Assembly (NCBI GenBank): GCA_964354135.1
Contig: CAYGZA010000001.1
Location: 1-64,000 of the forward strand
Length of the DNA stretch: 64,000 bases
Direction: 5' to 3'
From: CAYGZA01 sp964354135
GTDB taxonomy: Bacteria; Planctomycetota; Planctomycetia; Pirellulales; Thermoguttaceae
Below, piece after piece: positions 45,580-54,556 of the stretch. The position numbers were made by a program, and so were the translations under genes. Numbering within the stretch: the stretch's first letter is position 1; each line of letters opens with the position of its first letter. The notes under the pieces are model-generated. The model did no database searches. It was given only the letters and a program-made list of their open reading frames with translations, and was not told where the DNA came from.

Positions 45580-46236
45580 TCAATCCCCTTCGCTGTGGAC
45601 GACCCGTTCCGTGTTGTCTTCCCACTGCTCGCCCGTCGAGCTGAAGTAGCGGACCCGCTTGAGCACCAGGCGCTCGACGCGGTTGGCGGCATAGCCTACG
45701 CCGGACTTGGCCACGGAGGCATCCGGACTGTAGTAGTCCAGGCTGTAAAGGTGCATGGGGGCCACCACTTTCAGCGAGCCCGATGCTCCGAAATCGTCCC
45801 AGGTCGTGGAGCTGCCGCCAGTGACCTCAAAGACCAGGACGCCGTCGTTGACGCGCATGCCCTGGGTCCAGCGGATCGTCTCGCCGGGAGTGGCCAGCAG
45901 GCCGGCCGCCGGCCCCGTCTTCTCCACCTGCGGCGATTCCCACTGCCAAACCTGGAGCTGCATGCCTCCCGGCTGGAAGGCAGGCAGACTGCACTGGTTC
46001 AGCTCAAATGCCGCGTAGAGCCACGCGCAGTCGCCCACGGGGGAGATCGCGCAGGTGACCTGCGGCGAAGCGCTGTTCGGATCGGGGTCGCCGATCACCA
46101 GCTCCCAGTCTTCCTCCACGCGGACGACTTCCCCTAGCGCCGCCGGGGAGGCCGCGGCCCACAGCCCTAGAAACGCCAACAGGAGGAACCATCGTAACCA
46201 CCGGCGGCGCGCAGCATGTTCGTGAAGCCAGCTCAT
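45580..46236 (-). CDS. Secreted hypothetical protein of the TadG cluster
   Basis: A 218-residue exported protein with a signal peptide (RWFLLLAFLGLWAAASPAALG) and a mature part rich in Trp, Val and aromatic residues (VEEDWELVIGDPDPNSASPQ, QVWQWESPQ, SLDYYSPDASVAKSGVGYAANRVERLVLKRV). It looks beta-rich. I know no family for it. Its promoter and leader nearly duplicate those of the upstream von Willebrand gene, which argues that the two are coexpressed and work together. Confidence 0.75.
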   Translation of the reverse strand: MSWLHEHAARRRWLRWFLLLAFLGLWAAASPAALGEVVRVEEDWELVIGDPDPNSASPQVTCAISPVGDCAWLYAAFELNQCSLPAFQPGGMQLQVWQWESPQVEKTGPAAGLLATPGETIRWTQGMRVNDGVLVFEVTGGSSTTWDDFGASGSLKVVAPMHLYSLDYYSPDASVAKSGVGYAANRVERLVLKRVRYFSSTGEQWEDNTERVVHSEGD

Positions 46237-46240
46237 GGCA

Positions 46241-46271
46241 ATCCCCTTTCGAGAAGAATCTGTCGATGTGC
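46241..46271 (-). promoter_or_regulatory. Leader motif next to the secreted hypothetical gene (copy 2)
   Basis: The 31 bases just before the start codon of the gene at 46236 match those before the gene at 48316 at 26 of 31 positions. The shared part includes CACATC, GATTCTT and AAAGGGGAT; the last contains the ribosome-binding site. Confidence 0.7.
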
Positions 46272-46373
46272 CTATTCTGCCCGGAAGCCCGCGTGACCTT
46301 CAGAGGTTTCTGGGGTCGATCGGGGGCGTCCGCGGTGTGCCGTCCAGGAAAGACGGCTCTCCACCTATTAGCA

Positions 46374-46402
46374 AACCTAGGTCGCGTTTGCCGTGCAGTC
46401 AA
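46374..46402 (-). promoter_or_regulatory. Candidate promoter, TTGACT-N17-TAGGTT (copy 2)
   Basis: On the minus strand TTGACT (46397-46402) and TAGGTT (46374-46379) are 17 bases apart, 138 bases upstream of the secreted gene. The same arrangement with the same TAGGTTT occurs upstream of the von Willebrand gene. The -35 is near consensus; the -10 matches at three positions. Confidence 0.55.
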
Positions 46403-46423
46403 ATCAAAAGGCGTGGCGCGGCC

Positions 46424-48316
46424 TTACTTCACCAGCCGGACCTGCGGATTGGTGATGATGTTGTGAAAGATCGTAGAGACTTCCTGCTCGTAGGCGACCG
46501 GGCTGCCGCTGGTGCGGGGACCTTGGCCCGAGCTGTTGGCGGTCATGCCCGTGCGGGACATGCGGTCCATGAAGTCGTAGTCGGCGCCCAAGCCGATCGC
46601 GACGGAAAAGACCCGCCAGCGCTCCAACTGCATCGTCATCGACTGCATCAGGGCGGCGTCGTTGCACAGCTCGGCGCTGCCGCCGTAGAAGTTGCTGCTC
46701 GGATGACTGGACCGATAGGCGCTCACCGCGGCGTCCGTGCTCGACTTGAGATTGGGGATGCCGTCGGTTAGGAGGACGACCACCTTCTCGGCATGGCGGC
46801 GGCCGACGCCGCCGTTTTCCGGGCGATCGATGTGCTGCCGGGCCGCGATCAGTCCGGTTTCCGTGGCGGTGCTGGCGGCGTTGTCGCCGGCAGCCTGGAG
46901 ATTAGTGCAGGCCAGCATGGCGGCGTCGTAGTCGCCGGTCAGGCTGTAGTGGACGACCGTGCCGCTGGTGGTGTCGAAGGTGACGACCGACACCCAGTCG
47001 CGCTGGTTCATGTCGGGGATCGTGTTGTTGTGCCTCTTGACCTCCTGGATTCCGGCGATCAGGGCCCGGCGGATCGCGTGCGTGGGCTGCTCCGACGGCG
47101 GGAAGCTGAACGTCCCGCCGGCCGTGGCCTCGTCGTGGTACGGGCAGTAGGGGCTGTTGACCGAGAGGGGCACATAGTTGACGCCGTCGGGCTTGACGTT
47201 CCGGCCGAAGTCCATCATGAACTGGACGTAGGTGCGATACCCCAGCTTGTTCCGGTAGCTGTTCCGCTCCGTGGTGCCGGCGGTGGGATAGGAGTCGGTG
47301 TACGGATTGCCGAATCCCGTGATCCGGTCGCTGTCCTGGCTGGGTGGCAGGGTCCCGCGGCCGGTGACCGACGTGCTCTGGAGGATGTAGTCGAGGTACT
47401 TCAACCAATAGTTGTAGTTGGTGGAACTGTTGGGGGTCGGTTGGGCGGCGGGCATGATGGCCGCGAGCTGATAGTCGATCATCCATTTGTACGCCTTCAG
47501 CTTCCTGGTGGCCTCGCTGTCGGTGGTGAGAATCTTGTAGGTGCTCGGAATGCTTGCGGCGGTCAGGGGGCCGGCGTTCTTGGTGAGATTCGCATAGGCG
47601 TTGCTGTCGGCAGCCACGCCCAGCGGCGCGCCGACCCACTGAAGCGTGCCGGGGAACGATCCATAGCCGAACTCGGTGTACACCTGCTGCACCATGTCGG
47701 AGCCGACCGTCGGGTACCCTTGGGAGCCGAAAACGCTCGTGATTTCGTAGGTAGCCCAGCAGGGTTCCGTATCGTTGTTCATGGAGCCGGACAGGTCGAC
47801 CACGAAGGCGATGTCGCGGGGATTGCCCATGGCAATGGCCGAGGCCTGCGTCGCGAACTTGTCCTTGCCCAGGGCCCGGGCAAAGAACAGCCCGTTGTTG
47901 TTGGTGCTGTCGTTGACGCGGGCGGTGACCCGAACGGCATTGCCGAATGTGGGCGCGGGGGTAAAACTCGAGGACGTGGTGTCCCAGGTGCCGAATTCCA
48001 CCTCGCCGTTGGCGACGGTCGCCGGAAGGCCGGCCGCGACGTTGTATCCCGCAAACTCCTGGGCGGTGGCGATGATCTGCTCGTCAGTTCCCGCCATCGT
48101 GCCCGCCGCCGCAAGGGCAGCCGAGTCGGCGGCGGACTGGAGCTGGGTCTCGACCACCATGATGAAGCCGAGATCGACCGCGAAGGCGACCACGCCGAGC
48201 ATCACAGCCATCATCAAGGCCGTCAACAGGAGAATCGTACCTTGACGCGAACGGCCTCGCGACAATAGAGATTGCAGCCACCCACGCCGCCGATTGTGTC
48301 CGATAAGGCTGTTCAC
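46424..48316 (-). CDS. TadG-like protein with von Willebrand factor A domain
   Basis: A 630-residue envelope protein. It has a TadE/TadG-type N-terminus (GTILLLTALMMAVMLGVVAFAVDLGFIMV followed by QSAADSAALAAAG, here within two separate helix parts) and then a von Willebrand A domain. The metal-ion-dependent adhesion site begins with VDLSGSM near residue 176, and later segments include VVLLTDGIPNLKSSTDA. It probably binds a partner at the cell surface or assembles with a Tad/Flp-type pilus, although no pilin or secretion ATPase is in the window. The GTG at 48316 is chosen because AAGGGGA lies seven bases upstream. Confidence 0.85.
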   Translation of the reverse strand: MNSLIGHNRRRGWLQSLLSRGRSRQGTILLLTALMMAVMLGVVAFAVDLGFIMVVETQLQSAADSAALAAAGTMAGTDEQIIATAQEFAGYNVAAGLPATVANGEVEFGTWDTTSSSFTPAPTFGNAVRVTARVNDSTNNNGLFFARALGKDKFATQASAIAMGNPRDIAFVVDLSGSMNNDTEPCWATYEITSVFGSQGYPTVGSDMVQQVYTEFGYGSFPGTLQWVGAPLGVAADSNAYANLTKNAGPLTAASIPSTYKILTTDSEATRKLKAYKWMIDYQLAAIMPAAQPTPNSSTNYNYWLKYLDYILQSTSVTGRGTLPPSQDSDRITGFGNPYTDSYPTAGTTERNSYRNKLGYRTYVQFMMDFGRNVKPDGVNYVPLSVNSPYCPYHDEATAGGTFSFPPSEQPTHAIRRALIAGIQEVKRHNNTIPDMNQRDWVSVVTFDTTSGTVVHYSLTGDYDAAMLACTNLQAAGDNAASTATETGLIAARQHIDRPENGGVGRRHAEKVVVLLTDGIPNLKSSTDAAVSAYRSSHPSSNFYGGSAELCNDAALMQSMTMQLERWRVFSVAIGLGADYDFMDRMSRTGMTANSSGQGPRTSGSPVAYEQEVSTIFHNIITNPQVRLVK

Positions 48317-48321
48317 AGTAG

Positions 48322-48352
48322 ATCCCCTTTGGAAAAGAATCAGTGGATGTGT
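48322..48352 (-). promoter_or_regulatory. Leader motif before the von Willebrand gene (copy 1)
   Basis: This is the first copy of the 31-base leader block shared with 46241-46271. It ends a few bases before the GTG start and supplies the AAGGGGA ribosome-binding site. Confidence 0.7.
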
Positions 48353-48465
48353 CAGTTGCGACGAGAAGACGGAAAGACTGTAAGAATAGCTGGAAGAGCG
48401 TTGCGGCGCCACGGTCCGTGTGGGCCTTATGCGCGTTCTGGGCACGGGAGCTGTTCCTGATAGAA

Positions 48466-48494
48466 AACCTACGTCACGTTCTTGCACCCGTCAA
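48466..48494 (-). promoter_or_regulatory. Candidate promoter, TTGACG-N17-TAGGTT (copy 1)
   Basis: On the minus strand TTGACG (48489-48494) and TAGGTT (48466-48471) are 17 bases apart, 150 bases upstream of the GTG start at 48316. The spacer also resembles that of copy 2 (ACGTGACG against ACGCGACC just before TAGGTTT). Confidence 0.55.
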
Positions 48495-48932
48495 ACCGAA
48501 ACGGCCGGTTCCCGGCTCCTTCGCGGCGCGTTCCCGGCAATCCGCAAGATCGGGAGGGCGAGGCTCCTGCCGAGCCTTAGTGGCGGAAGCCGTCGGCATC
48601 TTGCCCGTGCCTTATTGCAGCACCGGCGAAGCTCCGCTGGCACCCGATGCGGCTTCCCGGTAGCCGGAAACCCGGACTTTAGGGTCTTTCTCCCACCCTC
48701 GCGCGGCCCGCAGGGCTTTCCGAATGGGCCGGAAATGCCGGGAATAGGGCCCCGCCGCGGCAGTCGGGTCCGGCGTGTACGCGGTTCCGAGACTCCGCGG
48801 CACGGCGCGCGGCAGTGTTCTACAGTTGTTGAGATCAATGTGCCCCGGGCCGAGGGCCCCCTGCGCATCGAGAGAGTCCATTTCAGGAGACGACCTCGCC
48901 GGGGCGACGTTTGACATCACCCGGAGTCAGCC
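48495..48932. other. 438-base intergenic region before the signalling operon
   Basis: No gene is seen. It holds one copy of the dispersed repeat (48551-48576) and should contain the promoter of the HDOD gene, which I cannot identify. Several short open frames here have no coding character. Confidence 0.5.
48551..48576 (+). repeat. Single copy of a dispersed repeat
   Basis: CGGGAGGGCGAGGCTCCTGC continuing to 48576 is identical to 26 bases of the arms of the inverted repeat at 52002-52098. No opposite arm is found nearby. Confidence 0.85.
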
Positions 48933-49808
48933 ATGCCCACCGCCACGTTTGTCGCAAGCGAGCCGCTTCCCACGCTCGACCAGGTCGCCCGACGGATCAA
49001 TGAGATTTCCACGCTGCCGCAGGTCGCGATGCGCGTCATGCAGGTCGCCAACGACCAGAAGGCGGGGGCCGGCGAGTTGAAGGAGGTCATGGAATACGAC
49101 CCGTCCCTCTGCGCCCGCGTGCTCAGGTGCGTCAATTCCTCGGCTTATGCCACGCGCGTGAAGATCACCAACCTGCAGCACGCCATCGCTTACCTCGGTA
49201 TCCGCCAGATCCGCAACCTGGCGATGACCGCCAGCATCAGCAACTTGTTCAAGCAGGCCGGGAGCATCGGGCAGTACAACCGGACCGAGCTCTGGCGGCA
49301 CCTGGTGGCGGTGGGGATTTGCTCGCGGCTGATCGCCATGCGGTCGCGGCAGACCAACTTCGAGGAGATGTTCCTGGCCGGGCTGCTCCACGACGTCGGG
49401 ATCATCCTCGAAGACGAGCACCTGCACGAGCCCTTCACCCGGATGGTCCAGTCGCTGGCCCCCGGAACGACCCTCATGGAATCCGAGCGCCGCTACTTGG
49501 GGCTCGATCACACGATGCTCGGCGACGCGGTGACCCGGAACTGGAGCTTCCCCGACACGGTCGTTGCCGCCGTGCGCTATCACCACAATTCGGTGCCTTA
49601 CCGCGGCGACCACATTCAGGTGGTGCGCTGCGTCGAGGTGGCCAATTTCGTCTGCACCCTGAAAGGCATTCGGGCCGTAGGAGTCAACCTCGTCCAGTTT
49701 CCTCGCCACGCCATCGAGGGTTTGTCGCTGACCAAGGAGGACCTGGTTGTCTTGGCGGGCGATCTGGACCGCGAGATTGCTGCGAACGAGACTCTCTTCC
49801 AACTGTAG
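48933..49808 (+). CDS. HDOD-domain signalling protein
   Basis: A 291-residue protein whose core (about residues 25-225) is an HDOD domain, a variant HD fold used in bacterial signalling, often with c-di-GMP or chemotaxis genes. Typical segments are ISTLPQVAMRVMQVAND, MEYDPSLCARVLRCVNSSAY, LQHAIAYLGIRQIRNLAM, and FLAGLLHDVGIILEDE. A DHTMLGDAVTRNWSFPDTV segment follows. It has no output domain of its own. The hybrid kinase starts 20 bases after it, so the two are cotranscribed. Confidence 0.91.
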   Translation: MPTATFVASEPLPTLDQVARRINEISTLPQVAMRVMQVANDQKAGAGELKEVMEYDPSLCARVLRCVNSSAYATRVKITNLQHAIAYLGIRQIRNLAMTASISNLFKQAGSIGQYNRTELWRHLVAVGICSRLIAMRSRQTNFEEMFLAGLLHDVGIILEDEHLHEPFTRMVQSLAPGTTLMESERRYLGLDHTMLGDAVTRNWSFPDTVVAAVRYHHNSVPYRGDHIQVVRCVEVANFVCTLKGIRAVGVNLVQFPRHAIEGLSLTKEDLVVLAGDLDREIAANETLFQL

Positions 49809-49828
49809 CCCCCGATGAGGCGGGACGC

Positions 49829-51940
49829 ATGAACGACGTGCTCGAAGCCATCGAAAGCTTCTTCGGGATTGAGGAAGTCCCGCAAGACGCGACCGGCTGC
49901 CTGGCCCGCATCGGCAAGGAGATCCGGGGTTGCCGCCCGCGGTTGTTGTTTCTTGCCGACGGGCGCGGGAAGGTCCTGGCCGGCGACGCCCTCGGCTCGC
50001 CGGTGAGCCTGGAAGCCGGAAGGCCGTTGGCGGGCGATCTGCCCGCCCGCCTTTCCGCCGAAGAGACGTGCGTGCTGCGCACGACGATCGACGCAGAACC
50101 GTTCTACGCCTTCGGGGTACGCCTGAGCGCGGGCGGCGAAGCCGGCATTCTGGGAGGCCTGGTGGAGTGCTCCCCGGATTCGGCCGCGCGGCTGGAGGGC
50201 AGTTGGCCGATTCTGACCGTCTGCGGCGAATTGGCCATGGCGGCCGTGAGCGGGCAAGCGAAAACCCGCATCCTCTCGACCCAGATCGACCATCTGGTGT
50301 CGCAGCAGTCGGCGCTCAAGGGGGCGCATGCCGAGGCCATTGTCGAGGCGATTGAAGAGCAACAGAAGCGGCTCCTGGAGGAGCAGCACCGGCTCGTCGT
50401 GGAGAAGGCGTGCCAGGCCAACGAGGCCGCCAACCGCGCCAAGAGCGAGTTCCTGGCCCACATGAGCCACGAGATCCGCACCCCTTTGAACGCCATCATG
50501 GGCTTCACCGACCTCCTGCTCAAGGGAGCCGACGAGGGCGACGAGAAGGAGCGGCGCGACTACCTGGAGACGATCTACAAGAGCGGGAAGCACCTGCTGG
50601 AGCTGATCAACGACATCCTCGATCTCTCGAAGATCGAGGCCGGCCGCATGGACATCGAGAAGATCGCTTGCTCCCCGCACGAGATCGTGGCGAGCGTGAT
50701 GTCGGTCTTGCGGGTCCGCGCCAAGGAGAGAGGGCTCAGCTTCACCTCGGAGTGGCCGGACGGGGTGCCCGAGAAGATCCAGGGCGACCCGGTGCGGCTG
50801 CGGCAGCTCTTGATCAACCTGGCGGGCAACGCGATCAAGTTCACCGACTCCGGAAGCGTGCGTATCGTCACGCGCCTCGCGGGCGCCAACGGCAAGCGGA
50901 TGCTGGCGTTCGAGGTGATCGACACGGGAATCGGCATTGCGGCGGACAAGCTCGGCGCCATTTTCGACCCCTTCGTGCAGGCCGACAACACGGTGACCCG
51001 CCGCTTCGGCGGCACGGGGTTAGGGCTGGCGATCAGCCGGCGGATCGCGGCCGCGCTGGGCGGCGAGCTGGCGGTCCGCAGCCAGCTCGGCAGCGGGAGC
51101 GTCTTCACGGCGACCATCGATCCCGGGCCCATGGAAGGGATCAAGTTCCTCGAAAGCCCTCCCACGGACGCCGTCGCCGGCCGAGACGGGCAGAGGATCG
51201 AGCGAAAGGTCACCCTCCCGCCGGTGCGGGTGCTCCTGGTGGAAGACGGCAGCACCAACCGCAAGCTGATCAGCCTGGTGCTCCGCCGCGCGGGCGCGCA
51301 AGTGACCACCGCCGAGAACGGCGAGATCGCGGTCAATATCGCGTCCAAGGAGTCGTTCGACGTGATCCTCATGGACATGCAGATGCCCGTGATGGACGGC
51401 TACACGGCAACCCGGAAGCTCCGCAAGCTGGGCGTCAGCCTGCCGATCCTCGCGCTGACGGCCCACGCGATGGCCGGCGACGAGCAGAAGTGCCTCCGCG
51501 CCGGATGCTCGGGATATGTCTCGAAGCCGGTCGACGCGGACCGCCTGCTGGAGACCATCGCCAAAGCCCTCGGCGAATCGGCCCCCGAGATCGTGGAAGA
51601 GAAGCAGCCTCTGGCGCAGGCCCGGCTGCTGGAGTCCCGGCTCCCGACCGACGATCCGGAGTTCCGCGAGATCGTCGAGGAGTTTGTCCAGCGGGCCCGG
51701 GAGCAGCTTGAGGCCATCTGCCAGGCGTGGGCCAAGCAGGACCTGGAAACGCTCGCCCGCCTGGCCCATTGGCTCAAGGGGGCGGGAGGAACGGCCGGCT
51801 TCGACGCCTTCACCGAGCCGGCCAGGAACCTGGAGCAACTGGTCAAGGCACAGAAACGCGACCGAATCCCGGCGGCGATCGACGCCATCGCGGACTTGGT
51901 CTCCAGAATGGTCATCCCGGAGGCACAGGCGGTGAGCTGA
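49829..51940 (+). CDS. Hybrid sensor histidine kinase with REC and Hpt domains
   Basis: A 703-residue cytoplasmic kinase. An N-terminal sensory part of about 140 residues matches no domain I can name. Then come a coiled coil (EAIEEQQKRLLEEQHRLVV), a HisKA domain with the phospho-acceptor in HMSHEIRTPLNAIMGF, an HATPase with NLAGNAIKF, DTGIGI and GTGLGLAIS, a receiver domain (LLVEDGSTNRKL, phospho-Asp in VILMDMQMPVMDGY, lysine in GYVSKPVD), and a C-terminal Hpt domain with its His in LAHWLKGAGGTAGF. All relay residues are present. No membrane segment is seen, so the stimulus is probably cytoplasmic. Confidence 0.94.
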   Translation: MNDVLEAIESFFGIEEVPQDATGCLARIGKEIRGCRPRLLFLADGRGKVLAGDALGSPVSLEAGRPLAGDLPARLSAEETCVLRTTIDAEPFYAFGVRLSAGGEAGILGGLVECSPDSAARLEGSWPILTVCGELAMAAVSGQAKTRILSTQIDHLVSQQSALKGAHAEAIVEAIEEQQKRLLEEQHRLVVEKACQANEAANRAKSEFLAHMSHEIRTPLNAIMGFTDLLLKGADEGDEKERRDYLETIYKSGKHLLELINDILDLSKIEAGRMDIEKIACSPHEIVASVMSVLRVRAKERGLSFTSEWPDGVPEKIQGDPVRLRQLLINLAGNAIKFTDSGSVRIVTRLAGANGKRMLAFEVIDTGIGIAADKLGAIFDPFVQADNTVTRRFGGTGLGLAISRRIAAALGGELAVRSQLGSGSVFTATIDPGPMEGIKFLESPPTDAVAGRDGQRIERKVTLPPVRVLLVEDGSTNRKLISLVLRRAGAQVTTAENGEIAVNIASKESFDVILMDMQMPVMDGYTATRKLRKLGVSLPILALTAHAMAGDEQKCLRAGCSGYVSKPVDADRLLETIAKALGESAPEIVEEKQPLAQARLLESRLPTDDPEFREIVEEFVQRAREQLEAICQAWAKQDLETLARLAHWLKGAGGTAGFDAFTEPARNLEQLVKAQKRDRIPAAIDAIADLVSRMVIPEAQAVS

Positions 51941-52001
51941 TCGCCCCGCGGGCGCGGCCCCTGCCACGGCCGCCGGCCGTACCAGGCAACGTTGCGTGAT
52001 T

Positions 52002-52098
52002 CCGGGAGGGCGAGGCTCCTGCCGAGCCGCACCGGAGGCCGCGAGTCCGGCGCTCTTGCCGGGCTCGGCAGGAGCCTCGCCCTCCCGGGATCGAGAAA
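52002..52098. repeat. 27-base perfect inverted repeat with 43-base loop
   Basis: Arms 52002-52028 and 52072-52098 are exact inverses. One arm begins CCGGGAGGGCGAGGCTCCTG and ends at GAGCC. A single arm also occurs at 48551-48576. The element lies between the hybrid kinase and the HD-GYP gene and can fold into a long hairpin. Confidence 0.9.
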
Positions 52099-52149
52099 CC
52101 CCATTGAGCGAGCCGACGCCAGCTCACCTAACACAGAGGACCTGATTCC

Positions 52150-53436
52150 ATGAGTGAGCCAACTTTGCCCTCAGCCGTTCCGCAGGACTTCAGCTCGCTG
52201 GCCGAGAAAGTGGAGGCGATGCGCGTTCTGTTCGGCGCCCCGCGCATCGCCCAGGAACCCGTGCTGCACGGGTCGTCGGCCGACGAGGTGATTTCCAACC
52301 CGAGGATCGCGATCGTCGACGACGAGCCGATCAACATCAAGGTCGTCCGCAAGTACCTCAAGCTCGCCGGCTACCAGCAGTTCTTCACGACGACCGAGTC
52401 GACGCAGGCGATGGACCTGATCCGCGCCGAGCGGCCCGACGTCGTGCTGCTGGACATCATGATGCCGCAGGTGAGCGGTCTGGACATCCTCCGGGAAGTC
52501 CGCCAAACCGAGGAGTTCGTCGACCTGCCGGTGATCATCCTCACCGCGGCATCGGAGCGGGAGACGAAGTTGAACGCGCTCTCCTGCGGGGCCACCGAGT
52601 TCCTCGGCAAGCCCGTCGACGCCGCGGAGCTCGAGCTCCGCGTGCGCAACGTCTTGACCGTCAAGGCCCATCAGGACCGGCTGAAGAGCTACGCCTGGGA
52701 GCTGGAGCGCGAAGTGGCCATCCGCTCCACCGACCTCGCCCAGGCCCACCGCGAGGTGATCCACTGCCTGGCAAAAGTGGGCGAATACCGCGACAACGAG
52801 ACGGGCAATCACGTGGTCCGCGTGGGCCGCTATGCGGCGATCCTTGCCCAGCGTTTGGGGCGGAACAAGGAGCTGGTGGGGCGGATCCAACAGGCCGCCG
52901 CTTTGCACGACATCGGAAAAGTCGGCATCCCGGACGCCATCCTCCTGAAGCCCGGGAAACTCGATGCCGCGGAGTTCCAGGCCATGCAGCGCCACTGCGG
53001 CTACGGGCGCAACATTTGCGCCGCAACGCACGGCGAGGGAAGCATCACCTTCGAGTCGCACGCCAGCGCCGGAAGCAAGATCGCGGCCAGCGGGACATCC
53101 CCGGTGCTGATGATGGCGGCCGTCATCGCCCATACCCACCACGAGAAGTGGGATGGGAGCGGTTACCCGCGAGGCCTGGTCGGGGAAGACATTCCCATTG
53201 AGGGGCGAATCACCGCGGTGGCCGACGTGTTCGACGCCTTGACCAGCCAGCGCCCGTACAAGCCCGCCTTCCCGCTGGAGAGAGCGTTCGAAATCCTGAA
53301 GCAGGACCGGGGCCGGCACTTCGACCCGATGGTGATCGACGCCTTCTTCGACGCGCTCGACGAGATCATGGCCGTTTACGACGAATGCCGCGATCACCCG
53401 GCCGCTCCGGCCTCCCTGGAGACGATCCGCGGATGA
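52150..53436 (+). CDS. Response regulator with HD-GYP domain (c-di-GMP phosphodiesterase)
   Basis: A 428-residue two-domain protein. The receiver domain (about residues 52-170) has IAIVDDEPIN, the phospho-Asp in DVVLLDIMMPQVSG and the lysine in FLGKPVDAAEL. The HD-GYP domain (about 205-400) has HDIGKVGIPD, HHEKWDGSGYP and ADVFDALTSQRPYK, the metal-binding and catalytic set of c-di-GMP hydrolases. The next gene overlaps its stop by four bases (ATGA), so synthesis and breakdown of c-di-GMP are coupled genetically. Confidence 0.94.
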   Translation: MSEPTLPSAVPQDFSSLAEKVEAMRVLFGAPRIAQEPVLHGSSADEVISNPRIAIVDDEPINIKVVRKYLKLAGYQQFFTTTESTQAMDLIRAERPDVVLLDIMMPQVSGLDILREVRQTEEFVDLPVIILTAASERETKLNALSCGATEFLGKPVDAAELELRVRNVLTVKAHQDRLKSYAWELEREVAIRSTDLAQAHREVIHCLAKVGEYRDNETGNHVVRVGRYAAILAQRLGRNKELVGRIQQAAALHDIGKVGIPDAILLKPGKLDAAEFQAMQRHCGYGRNICAATHGEGSITFESHASAGSKIAASGTSPVLMMAAVIAHTHHEKWDGSGYPRGLVGEDIPIEGRITAVADVFDALTSQRPYKPAFPLERAFEILKQDRGRHFDPMVIDAFFDALDEIMAVYDECRDHPAAPASLETIRG

Positions 53437-54449
53437 GCACCACCACCCGAGGAGTCGCGGCGTTTCTCCAGCAGGGCGATGCCAGCCTCTTCGGCGCCCT
53501 GTCGCGGAGAATCCTCGTCGCCGACGACGACCCGGCGATCCAGCGGCTGATCTCCCGGATCGTCCGCGCCGCCGGTTACGAGGTGACTCTGGTTTCCGAC
53601 GGCGAAGAGGCGATGCAGGCCATCCGCACGGACCCGCCCGACTTCCTCATCACGGACTGGAAGATGCCCGTGGTCGACGGGATCGCACTCTGCGAGTTCG
53701 TCCGCCGGGAACGCCTTCCTCATTACGTGTACACGATCCTCGTCACTGCGCAGAGGAACACCAGGGACGTGGTCCGGGCCATCGCCGCCGGCGCCGACGA
53801 CTTCCTCTCGAAGCCGTTCACGCCGGGCGAATTGCTCTCCCGCCTGCAAGCCGGCTCGCGCATCCTGGAGCTCGAGCAGCGGCTCACGTTCCTCGCCCAG
53901 CACGACGACTTGACGAAGCTCCTCAATCGCCGCACCTTCTTCGAGACGCTCCCCCTGCACTGGCAGCAGTCGCTCCGCGACAACCGCCCCTTGGCCTGCG
54001 TGATGATCGACGTGGACCGGTTCAAGTCGATAAACGACGGGCACGGTCACCAGGTCGGAGATGAAGTCCTCCGAGCCATCTCCCACACGATGAAGGAGTG
54101 CTGCCGCGAGAGCGACCTCGTGTGCCGCTACGGCGGCGAGGAGTTCTGCGCCGTCCTGGGCGATTCGGACGAGCAGGCCGCCGTCCGCTGGGCGGACTCG
54201 TGCCGGGAGCGGGTCGCGGAAACCTCCACGTGGATCGGCGGCGAAGGGATCACCGTCACGGCCAGTTTCGGCGTCGCCGAGAGAGACGGCGATACGCAAA
54301 CCGCGGAACAGCTCCTCTATCTGGCCGATCAGGCCCTGTTCTCCGCGAAACGAGCGGGACGGAACCGCGTCGTCGCGTTCAGCTCGCTGAAGCAGAGCGG
54401 TACGTCCGGCTTCGGGACGCCGCTCCCGGGCGAACTGGAAGTGGATTGA
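53433..54449 (+). CDS. Response regulator with GGDEF domain (diguanylate cyclase)
   Basis: A 338-residue PleD-like protein. The receiver domain (about residues 26-145) has ILVADDDPAIQ, the phospho-Asp in DFLITDWKMPVVDG and the lysine in DDFLSKPF. The cyclase domain (about 165-325) has the active-site GGEEF in CRYGGEEFCAVL, and the metal-binding Asp in VMIDVDRFKSIND. The inhibitory RxxD site is not obvious. It should make c-di-GMP from two GTP when phosphorylated. It overlaps the HD-GYP gene by four bases. Confidence 0.94.
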   Translation: MSTTTRGVAAFLQQGDASLFGALSRRILVADDDPAIQRLISRIVRAAGYEVTLVSDGEEAMQAIRTDPPDFLITDWKMPVVDGIALCEFVRRERLPHYVYTILVTAQRNTRDVVRAIAAGADDFLSKPFTPGELLSRLQAGSRILELEQRLTFLAQHDDLTKLLNRRTFFETLPLHWQQSLRDNRPLACVMIDVDRFKSINDGHGHQVGDEVLRAISHTMKECCRESDLVCRYGGEEFCAVLGDSDEQAAVRWADSCRERVAETSTWIGGEGITVTASFGVAERDGDTQTAEQLLYLADQALFSAKRAGRNRVVAFSSLKQSGTSGFGTPLPGELEVD

Positions 54450-54556
54450 GTCCTGCACCAAAGCCGCAATGGGGGACAACCGCCCCCGGCTGTGCGCGCG
54501 CCTGGGGGACGGCCGCCCCCGGGTGCGCTTCCGTCAGAACAGGCCGCACCCCCTGG

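Noticed and set aside
49127..49828. Upstream extension of the hybrid kinase frame through the HDOD gene
   Set aside because: The extension is out of phase with the HDOD protein and low-complexity; the ATG at 49829 with a ribosome-binding site is a better start.
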